The notes under the pieces: generated by a model
Seen by the model: the letters and a program-made list of their open reading frames with translations, nothing else
Databases searched by the model: none
Told to the model about the DNA's origin: nothing
Shown here: in pieces, positions 6,429 through 11,987 of the stretch
How the letters are laid out: every line of letters begins with the position of its first letter
How positions within the stretch are numbered: position 1 is the first letter of the stretch
NCBI GenBank assembly: GCA_964417935.1
Contig: CAYQKF010000145.1
Coordinates: forward strand, 1-11,987
Length of the DNA: 11,987 nucleotides
Source of the DNA: NIOZ-UU13 sp964417935
GTDB taxonomy: Bacteria > Planctomycetota > Phycisphaerae > Sedimentisphaerales > Anaerobacaceae
Reading direction: 5' to 3'
Position numbers and translations under genes: made by a program

Positions 6429-6701
6429 TGCTACCATTTCACAATGTAATTGTACGATATCATCAGTTGCTGCCTCCACAGTACCCATCCAGGTCCAGCA
6501 CGGCTAAGTACTCTATAGCGCCCAATGCTACGAAGGTTTTAGCTCCCTGTCAACGGCCAATTCGAACACATGATTAATTAGTTTACAATCCGAAATAGTA
6601 TCTGGTAGTGTTCAAATAAATCCTATTGCTCTGAATGAAGACCTGAAGGAAAATATCCGTAGCGAACTCCAAAGAACGCCTCCTATGGTAGGCTAACTGA
6701 T
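6429..6701. other. Stretch without a recognisable gene
   Basis: About 270 bases with stops in all frames and no long convincing reading frame. A short + strand piece near 6610-6690 (reading INPIALNEDLKENIRSELQR) looks mildly protein-like but has no start and no recognised relative. No RNA gene is seen. Confidence 0.4.
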
Positions 6702-6869
6702 ATGTCTCATAAACACTTCGGCGACAAGGCTCTGCTGGACAGATTAACGCATCATGTGCACATACTTGAGATCATCGGTGATCTGGGTCGTAGGTTCATA
6801 GCGGGGGAGCGTTTCGAACCTACGACCTTGCTCTCAAAGTCTCTGGAATACGGTCAAGCAAGGCGGTAA
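6702..6869 (+). pseudogene. istB: C-terminal remnant of an IS21-type IstB helper ATPase
   Basis: A 55-codon frame contains 'FGDKALLDRLTHHVHILEIIGD' (residues 6-27), split here for reading as FGDKALLDRLTHH and VHILEIIGD. This resembles the conserved end of IstB-like ATP-binding proteins (ALLDRLTHRCHIFEMNGESYR in many family members). IstB assists the IstA transposase of IS21 elements in choosing targets. The ATPase core (Walker A and B) and IstA are absent, and the similarity stops near 6783, where the sequence runs into the inverted repeat at 6786-6827. It is best read as debris of an IS21-family insertion. The assignment rests on one short motif recalled from the family. Confidence 0.5.
6786..6827. 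repeat. Perfect 12-bp inverted repeat with tRNA T-arm-like arms
   Basis: GGTCGTAGGTTC (6786-6797) is exactly complementary to GAACCTACGACC (6816-6827), with an 18-nt spacer. On the minus strand, AAGGTCGTAGGTTCGAA (6829-6813) equals the variable-loop to T-loop core of many bacterial tRNAs. The matching 3' half of the T stem (CCTAC) is missing, so it is not a working tRNA. Confidence 0.6.
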
Positions 6870-6969
6870 AACCTACCATTATTTGCAGATATTGCAATCC
6901 TTTCGCCACCAGGGGCGAACGAAATCTACCACATATCTAAAGGACTACACGAACCGGTCAAAACAGTGT

Positions 6970-6975
6970 ATAATT
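6970..6975 (+). promoter_or_regulatory. Possible -10 box upstream of the helicase gene
   Basis: A perfect TATAAT 54 nt before ATG 7030. The region at -35 distance (around 6947) has no good match to TTGACA, so this is a weak call. Confidence 0.3.
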
Positions 6976-7029
6976 GTTGAAAAGTTAAACATTGGAACAA
7001 GTTTTTACATTGGTATCAAAGAACTAAGC

Positions 7030-9018
7030 ATGAAATTTCAGTCGATGCAGTTAAATAGCCAGCAACAAAAAGCTGCCGAATATGATAGTGGTCATGTATT
7101 AGTCCTTGCCGGGGCGGGAACAGGGAAAACACGAACGATTATTGCCAGGACAGCTCATTTGATCCGAAATTCGGTTTCTCCCAAACGTATTTTACTACTT
7201 ACCTTCACTCGCCGGGCAGCCAGGGAGATGACCAGCCGGCTCAAGCACCTTGTTGGCAAGACCAGCCAAGGTATACTGGCTGGTACTTTTCACCATTTCT
7301 GCCTGTATACTATGCGTAAACACCCCAAGTGGTTCGACATCGAAAATGCTACTGTTATTGATCGTGATGATCAGGTTCAACTCATGAAGCTGGCCCGCAG
7401 TGATTTCCTCGAAAGGCAAAAGGACTCTACCAAAACCAGTAAGAAGAAGAAAAAGGCGGATTTACCCAGAGCGAGCATGCTGGTCAATTTATATTCCTAT
7501 GCTCGTAATACCAACCGTCCTGTTCGTACCTATCTTGAAGAATTTGCTGAACTTGATGAAGCAGGAATTGAGAAAGTGCTACAAATCTTTACCACATACG
7601 AGAAACGCAAAGTCTTCAACCGCTATCTTGACTATGATGATATTCTCCGGCGTTTTGCGAAACGGTTGCATGAAGTAGAGAAGATTCGCAATCATCTCCG
7701 CAGCTTGTATGATCACATTCTGGTTGATGAGATGCAGGACACCAATCCACTGCAATGGCTGATTCTTGACGGTTTACGCGATCCTGCCAAACTGTTCTGT
7801 GTTGGTGATGATGCCCAGAGTATTTATGCTTTTCGCGGTGCTGATTTTCAGAATGTTCATTCGTTCATAAAACGCATACCAGGCTCGACCGTTTTGAGGC
7901 TTGAGCAGAACTATCGCTCAACGCAAGAGATTCTCGATGTGTCAAATTGGCTTTTGAGTCGATCGCCGCTCAAGTATGGTAAGAAACTCACCGCTCATCG
8001 TGGAAAAGGTACCAAGCCGCAACTTATTGACTTCGACGACGATTTTGATGAGGCCGAGTGGATCGCTGAGGATCTGGTTGAGCGACACGAAGCTGGCTCT
8101 GCCTGGCAGGAACATATGATCCTAACACGCACAGCGTGGGGCGCCCGTGCTCTCGAAGCAGCGTTGGTGGAGCGAAAAATCCCCTACGTTTTTATTGGTG
8201 GCACTCAGCTTATGCAATCTGCTCACGTCAAAGATTTATTGTGTCTGATTCGGGCTGCGGCCAGCCATTACGATGAACTGGCCTGGATGCGATACCTTAC
8301 TCTATACCGGGGCATTGGCAGTGTTACCGCCGGACGCTTAATTGCTCATATGCAGAAAGCCCCCACCATCAACGATGCACTATCCGCATTGGCCGAAAAT
8401 GTACCCAAGCAGCCCGAGATTGTCCAAGGCCCTCGATTGATTCTTAAGAACTGGAAACGGCCTTCAATGGCCCTGCGTGCGGGAGCTTCGTTTCTCGAAC
8501 CTATGCTCTCTGAAACTTATGAACGGTGGGATGCCCGCAAGAAAGATTTTGACCTTCTGATACGCCTTGCTGAAAACCATTATGACCTGATAGACTTTTT
8601 GGAAACTTACGCTTTGAATCCCATATCAACCACACAAGCAAGCCGTCCTGAACAAGATGACGTCGTTACTGTCATCACGGTTCACAGTGCCAAAGGCACT
8701 GAGGCCTCAGTCTGCTACCTCATACGTGTCCAGCCCGGTGTGTATCCTCATGTACGCAGCCTTGGCAACGAGGATGCAGAGGAAGAAGAACGCCGTATTC
8801 TCTATGTAGCAATGACGCGGAGCAAAGATGAATTGATTCTCACCCGCACCTGTTCCTATTATGGCCAAAGGGTTTTCTATGGCGGGGCTGTAGGCGATAG
8901 CAGCCCCAATGGAACCGTCTACTTCCTTGATACATTGCCGGATAAATTGGTTGATATTAGAGCCGAAGGATTCGAACTCGATGAGTTTGCCGAGATACAA
9001 CCATGGGGCCGCAACTGA
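7030..9018 (+). CDS. UvrD/PcrA-like SF1A DNA helicase
   Basis: This is a 662-residue 3'-5' DNA helicase of the UvrD/Rep/PcrA family with the motifs in order: Q motif 'LNSQQQKAAEY' (8-18), Walker A 'AGAGTGKT' (27-34), Ia 'LLTFTRRAAREM' (56-67), II 'ILVDEMQD' (230-237), III 'LFCVGDDAQSIYAFRG' (255-270), IV 'LRLEQNYRST' (289-298), V 'VITVHSAKGTE' (548-558), VI 'EEERRILYVAMTRSKDELIL' (585-604). All ATPase residues look intact. It is slightly shorter than typical PcrA (about 720) and the C-terminal extension is minimal. The frame is open to 6883, but the upstream 49 residues are not family-like; ATG 7030 (MKFQSMQL) or 7045 is the likely start, with only a weak AAAGAA ahead. An insert rich in Lys (about 132-142) sits in the 1B region. 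It faces the Ku-ligase pair, so a role in break repair is plausible; a UvrD-type helicase works with Ku in mycobacteria. Confidence 0.93.
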   Translation: MKFQSMQLNSQQQKAAEYDSGHVLVLAGAGTGKTRTIIARTAHLIRNSVSPKRILLLTFTRRAAREMTSRLKHLVGKTSQGILAGTFHHFCLYTMRKHPKWFDIENATVIDRDDQVQLMKLARSDFLERQKDSTKTSKKKKKADLPRASMLVNLYSYARNTNRPVRTYLEEFAELDEAGIEKVLQIFTTYEKRKVFNRYLDYDDILRRFAKRLHEVEKIRNHLRSLYDHILVDEMQDTNPLQWLILDGLRDPAKLFCVGDDAQSIYAFRGADFQNVHSFIKRIPGSTVLRLEQNYRSTQEILDVSNWLLSRSPLKYGKKLTAHRGKGTKPQLIDFDDDFDEAEWIAEDLVERHEAGSAWQEHMILTRTAWGARALEAALVERKIPYVFIGGTQLMQSAHVKDLLCLIRAAASHYDELAWMRYLTLYRGIGSVTAGRLIAHMQKAPTINDALSALAENVPKQPEIVQGPRLILKNWKRPSMALRAGASFLEPMLSETYERWDARKKDFDLLIRLAENHYDLIDFLETYALNPISTTQASRPEQDDVVTVITVHSAKGTEASVCYLIRVQPGVYPHVRSLGNEDAEEEERRILYVAMTRSKDELILTRTCSYYGQRVFYGGAVGDSSPNGTVYFLDTLPDKLVDIRAEGFELDEFAEIQPWGRN

Positions 9019-9071
9019 GTCCCTGACCTAAGTGCGGTCCAAAAACTACAATTTGGGTAACCGCCGTGAAG

Positions 9072-9095
9072 AGTGCCGTAGTGACTTTCGGCACT
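9072..9095. terminator. Hairpin between convergent genes
   Basis: AGTGCCG (9072-9078) pairs with CGGCACT (9089-9095), loop 10 nt, in the 115-bp gap where the helicase and ligase genes meet. There is no T-tract on either side, so it is at best a weak or factor-dependent two-way terminator. Confidence 0.3.
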
Positions 9096-9133
9096 GGTGG
9101 TCCGTCAACACTAAGAGCCCCCATTTCTGTCAT

Positions 9134-10060
9134 TTAAATCAAACCCTCGAAGGTCGGCGACCGCAGATGACCCATTTCCGTCAGCCCGAAGTAGCGAACT
9201 CTGCACCGCCAACCAGGCAATCGGCATATAGACCCGGAAGGACAATCCACCGGCTTTTGCAGCTTTGGTGCTTTGGCCAATTCAGCCAGGAAATCCTGCC
9301 GTTGCCTTCTGGTAAGGCCGCTACTGACCTTTCCCTTATACATCAGCCTGCCTTGAACCCTTTCACCCAGCAGCAGCGCACGTACGGCCTTTTCGGCCCG
9401 CATCGGGACACAACCAATAACCTCAAAGTCGGCGGTGTGAGCGACCTTGATCTTGAGCCAGTCGCTTGAACGCTTGCCAATAAGATAAGGGCTGTCTATA
9501 CGCTTGGCCATCATCCCTTCCAGCCTGTGCCGAACGATACCGGCAAAGAACTCCATACCATGCCCGACTACGTAGTTTGGCACGATCAGAAGCGGATGGC
9601 CAAGTCTGCCCACCAGTTCAATTAGCCGCTGGCGCCGTTCGCTCAGCGGCTGTTGCGTAATCCTTCGCCCTCGGACATAGAGAAGGTCAAACGCCATCAG
9701 CCTGACCGGCATTCGCTTGCTCAATATCTCGATCCTGGTTGGGTCCCGAAGATGGTCTCGCTGCTGAAGCTTCTGGAAAGATGGCCTTCCGTGCCTCAGC
9801 ACAACTATTTCACCATCTACGACCGTCCCTGCCGGAAGACCTCTCAAGCAGGCTAACTCCGGGTATCTATCGCCTATATTCATAAGATGGCGATTCTGCA
9901 GCCGTAAACGACCATCTTCAATAAAGCTAAGGCAGCGGGTGCCATCCCACTTTACTTCAAAAAGGTGCTTATCGCAGTTGAATGGCTCGGACCTCGCCTG
10001 GGCAAGCATTGGCTTGATCATCCGGGGCAGCTCTGAGTGGTTTGCTGATTCTTTAGACAT
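9134..10060 (-). CDS. ligD: ATP-dependent DNA ligase, LigD ligase-domain type
   Basis: This 308-residue enzyme seals DNA nicks and ends using ATP. The nucleotidyltransferase domain carries motif I KWDG (37-40) with Lys37 as the adenylated residue, 'RLRLQNRH' (51-58), motif III 'VDGEIVVL' (81-88), IIIa 'FDLLYVRG' (124-131), IV 'EGMMAKR' (181-187) and V 'DWLKIK' (200-205). The OB-fold follows ('FEVIGCVPM' 212-220, 'VSSGLTRRQRQDFL' 245-258) and closes with a motif VI-like 'VRYFGLTEMGHLRSPTFEGL' (288-307). It matches the ligase module of LigD, without the polymerase/primase and phosphoesterase modules that are fused to it in Mycobacterium and Pseudomonas. It begins 10 bp after the Ku stop (TAGTAA), with AAGAG just before the ATG, so it should be co-transcribed with Ku; together they form the core of non-homologous end joining. 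No catalytic residue appears to be missing. Confidence 0.93.
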   Translation of the reverse strand: MSKESANHSELPRMIKPMLAQARSEPFNCDKHLFEVKWDGTRCLSFIEDGRLRLQNRHLMNIGDRYPELACLRGLPAGTVVDGEIVVLRHGRPSFQKLQQRDHLRDPTRIEILSKRMPVRLMAFDLLYVRGRRITQQPLSERRQRLIELVGRLGHPLLIVPNYVVGHGMEFFAGIVRHRLEGMMAKRIDSPYLIGKRSSDWLKIKVAHTADFEVIGCVPMRAEKAVRALLLGERVQGRLMYKGKVSSGLTRRQRQDFLAELAKAPKLQKPVDCPSGSICRLPGWRCRVRYFGLTEMGHLRSPTFEGLI

Positions 10061-10070
10061 AAGACTCTTA

Positions 10071-10919
10071 CTACGCCCTCTTCCTTTGTTTTTTCAACAT
10101 CCTTTGCGCAGTCCTGGCTGCAGGCTTCTTGACCTTCCTAATTTTGACTGACTCGGTCACACTGGCCTTGAGTGCCTCCATAAGGTTCAAAACCTGCACA
10201 CGTTCTTCTTCTACGGCAACCGACGGCTCAATTCCTTCGATCTTGGCCTTAATTACCTCCAGCAGCGAATCCTGGTAGCGATCCTTGAATAATAGTGGGT
10301 CAAATGGTGCAGTCTTGTTTTTCAGCAGCAGCTCGGCCAGCTGCAGCTGGTCTTTCGGTACCTGACCATCGGTGATATCCTCAAAGTAGGTTTGGGGGGT
10401 CCGCAGCTCCTGAGCATAGTGCAGCCGGATAAGCAAAAATCCCTTCTGGTAAACTTTCAAGGCAACCAGGTATTCCCTGTTGTGCATGGTTATCTGCCCG
10501 ATCCCTACTTTTTTGGTCTTGCGCATGGCCTTATGGACGATGCGGAACGCTTCCTGGGTCATAGGACCATCAGGGGCAACATAGTATGCGGCATCTATGT
10601 AGACCGGGTCCAGTTCGGACTGATTAACGAACTGGATAACCTCAATGGTCCTGGTGCTTTGAAGCTTGATTTTTTCCAAGTCCTCCTGCTCAATAGTGAT
10701 GTATTTGCCCTTCTCGTACTCATAGCCTTTGGTGATCTCGGACCTGGCCAGCTTGCCGTGTTTGGGACAGCAGGTATCCAGATGGATTCTGCTCCGGCAC
10801 TGCTTGTGCAGTTGATTTAAGGCCAGCTTCTTAGCGCTGCCGACGGCAGTGTAGAGCCGAACTGGAAAGCTGACCAGCGAGATTTTCAGCTGTCCTTTCC
10901 AAGTAGTGGTTAGTGCCAT
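10071..10919 (-). CDS. ku: Non-homologous end-joining protein Ku
   Basis: Bacterial Ku is a homodimeric ring that threads onto broken DNA ends and recruits the ligase. The 282-residue product starts with the family hallmark MALTTTWKGQLKISLVSFPVRLY-like segment (1-23), and continues with 'KGYEYEKGKYITIEQEDLEKI' at 64-84 (motif K-GYE--KG-Y), 'TIEVIQFV' (91-98), 'DPVYIDAAYYVAPD' (104-117), 'MHNREYLVALKVYQKGFLLIRLHY' (145-168) and 'YQDSLLEVIKAKIEG' (215-229). The tail after residue 258 is strongly basic (12 Lys/Arg in the last 25), as in other Ku proteins where it binds DNA. A small Cys/His cluster (C41, C50, C51, H54) sits where some Ku proteins have a zinc-ribbon-like insert. The start has an excellent ribosome binding site (AGGAGGAG, complement of 10925-10932). 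It is the first gene of the Ku-ligase pair and lies 93 bp downstream of the serine recombinase stop. Confidence 0.95.
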   Translation of the reverse strand: MALTTTWKGQLKISLVSFPVRLYTAVGSAKKLALNQLHKQCRSRIHLDTCCPKHGKLARSEITKGYEYEKGKYITIEQEDLEKIKLQSTRTIEVIQFVNQSELDPVYIDAAYYVAPDGPMTQEAFRIVHKAMRKTKKVGIGQITMHNREYLVALKVYQKGFLLIRLHYAQELRTPQTYFEDITDGQVPKDQLQLAELLLKNKTAPFDPLLFKDRYQDSLLEVIKAKIEGIEPSVAVEEERVQVLNLMEALKASVTESVKIRKVKKPAARTAQRMLKKQRKRA

Positions 10920-10924
10920 GATAA

Positions 10925-10932
10925 CTCCTCCT
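10925..10932 (-). promoter_or_regulatory. Strong Shine-Dalgarno site of ku
   Basis: AGGAGGAG on the minus strand, ending 5 nt before ATG 10919. It is the best anti-16S match in the window, suggesting Ku is translated efficiently. In the 93-bp gap behind it, TTGACG (complement of 10963-10968) resembles a -35 box but has no good -10 partner. Confidence 0.75.
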
Positions 10933-11012
10933 ATAAAAGAATTTCAGGTTCTATTGCTTCAGCGTCAACTTTTCTTTAGTCCGCTGATAATTCTGGTTCT
11001 GCCATAGTACAA

Positions 11013-11987
11013 TCAAAGAGATACTTGACGTTCTTTAGTGCCCTCGAGGTTTCCAGCTGGGACCGAACGCGCGGTCAGTTTTACAGTACCGTCTGGTTTG
11101 TTAATCAAAATCTTTTCAATACATCGCCGCAGGGTAACCAGCTTTTCCTGGGCCAGGCCCCGGCAGAGGGTAAACTCCAGGCCTGAAATGAACTCTATAG
11201 CATCGGAGACCATGCTTTTTATCTCAGCTTGCGATACTACCAGCCGGTCCAATTCTTCGAGTCTGGCTTCGAGCTGGTGCTTCTGCTGTTTCAGCTCAGT
11301 CAAGCGCTGGTCTACGAACTCACGGTTAGCGGAAGTTATGTTGTCCAGCAGATTGTTGATAATCTTCTTGATTCTATCCTGTTGCCTTTGAGTTCGCTTA
11401 CGAGCAGCAACGAATTCTTCCGCCTCTGAGCCAATCTGTGCCTTCACTGCCTGGGCTAACTTTCTACGGCCATCTGGGGCCAGATACGGCCGGTAGAAAT
11501 CAAGAACCGTGTCGGTAACTAATGACTCAAGGACCTTCTGCGGGATAGCGTTTAGTTCACAAATACTTTTACCTTTGGTAATATAACCGCCGCATCCATA
11601 GTAGCGTGTCTTCACCCGTGTACCATCCACTCGCTTCTTACCTTTGACTCGGGTAATGCCCTGGTAGCGATAGCCGCAGAGACTGCATTCCATCAGCCCG
11701 GATAATATGAACCGGTTGCGTTGGCCGTTCCAGGTTTTCCCATGGTTCTTAGTCCTCGGGTTGTGTCCTTGCTGTTCAATGGATGTAAGTTGAGTTTCAC
11801 GTCGTTGTCTTGCCTGCTCCAACAGTCTGAAGCTTATAAGCGCTGGATGGGCATCACGGACGACAATCCAGTCCTGTTTCTGATTGGGCACCAACCGGGC
11901 CCCATGTATATTTTGGCGGTCTATAGCTTGTCCCTCACTAACCCAACTTTCGCAGTTAAGCATTGAAATCGGTACTTTTGATAGTGC
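11013..11987 (-). CDS. Large serine recombinase, C-terminal part (gene runs off the window)
   Basis: The frame is open to the window edge; an in-frame Met exists at 11963, but the 8 codons before it are open too, so the true start and the N-terminal catalytic resolvase domain lie outside. What remains (numbered from the 11963 Met) is the end of the recombinase domain ('DWIVVRDAHPALIS' 31-44, 'FRLLEQARQRRE' 45-56), a zinc beta-ribbon with 'MECSLCGYRY' (C93, C96) and partners C124 and C135, then a long coiled coil (about 180-245) followed by 'LVTLRRCIEKILI' (275-287). This is the C-terminal arrangement of phage-type and transposon-type serine integrases, in which the zinc ribbon binds attachment sites and the coiled coil controls synapsis and direction. 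The stop is TGA at 11013-11015. It is probably the integrase of a mobile element; its attachment site is not seen. Confidence 0.9.
   Translation of the reverse strand, partial: ALSKVPISMLNCESWVSEGQAIDRQNIHGARLVPNQKQDWIVVRDAHPALISFRLLEQARQRRETQLTSIEQQGHNPRTKNHGKTWNGQRNRFILSGLMECSLCGYRYQGITRVKGKKRVDGTRVKTRYYGCGGYITKGKSICELNAIPQKVLESLVTDTVLDFYRPYLAPDGRRKLAQAVKAQIGSEAEEFVAARKRTQRQQDRIKKIINNLLDNITSANREFVDQRLTELKQQKHQLEARLEELDRLVVSQAEIKSMVSDAIEFISGLEFTLCRGLAQEKLVTLRRCIEKILINKPDGTVKLTARSVPAGNLEGTKERQVSL

Noticed and set aside
6140..6577. A 145-codon + strand frame opposite the membrane-protein gene
   Set aside because: No ribosome binding site, and it is the antisense reading of the transmembrane segment, which has a good start on the minus strand.
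6561..6615. TTCGAACAC (6561) and GTGTTCAA (6608) as insertion-sequence terminal repeats
   Set aside because: The match is only about 7 bases with a mismatch, and no transposase lies between them.
6883..7029. N-terminal extension of the helicase to ATG 6883
   Set aside because: The extra 49 residues are not family-like and lack a ribosome binding site; the helicase Q motif starts normally after ATG 7030.
9134..10820. Several + strand open frames across the ligase and Ku genes
   Set aside because: Both minus-strand genes show complete family motifs; the + strand readings are shadows.
10972..11039. Direct repeat TTCTTTAGT at 10972 and 11031 as an att or operator pair
   Set aside because: Nine bases in A/T-rich sequence, one copy inside the recombinase coding region; chance is sufficient.
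1..11987. CRISPR array, rRNA or complete tRNA genes
   Set aside because: No regularly spaced repeats beyond the two-copy leader element, and no complete cloverleaf or rRNA sequence was seen on either strand.

Overview
The window looks like chromosomal DNA of a planctomycete, most likely from the Phycisphaerae/Sedimentisphaerales side. This is inferred from gene style: a LamG-plus-dockerin protein ending in the 'ADSWLDEQLWP' type of tail, a planctomycete-type pseudopilin ending in a 'LKELWTLKWH' block, and a large PQQ-like beta-propeller protein with a methyltransferase-like N-terminus. No rRNA or marker gene is present to confirm it.

Left part (1-5761, all + strand): a LamG/dockerin surface-protein gene decayed at both ends (1-902); a cluster of strong hairpins (914-1009); an intact prepilin-like gene (1148-1957) followed by a tiny Cys-rich ORF (1971-2069); a leader carrying two tandem copies of a foldable 57-nt element (2206-2262 and 2326-2381); and a 1088-residue exported propeller protein (2406-5672) closed by a clear intrinsic terminator (5727-5761). 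Within the propeller gene, GC content rises abruptly where the methyltransferase-like domain meets the propeller.

Middle part (5762-7029): a scrap region. It holds a fragmentary + strand ORF, a convergent membrane-anchored protein gene with a good ribosome binding site but an apparent frameshift, a remnant resembling the C-terminus of an IS21-type IstB helper ATPase, and a perfect 12-bp inverted repeat whose arms match the core of a tRNA T-arm. This suggests past insertion and deletion events.

Right part (7030-11987): a DNA double-strand-break repair cluster. A UvrD/PcrA-type SF1 helicase (+) runs convergently into a compact minus-strand pair, Ku followed 10 bp later by a LigD-type ATP-dependent ligase. 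Ku and ligase are the two core proteins of bacterial non-homologous end joining, and a UvrD helicase is a documented Ku partner in mycobacteria, so the three genes may act together. Upstream of Ku, in the same direction and cut by the window edge, lies the C-terminal two-thirds of a large serine recombinase, which suggests that this end of the window lies in or beside an integrated element.
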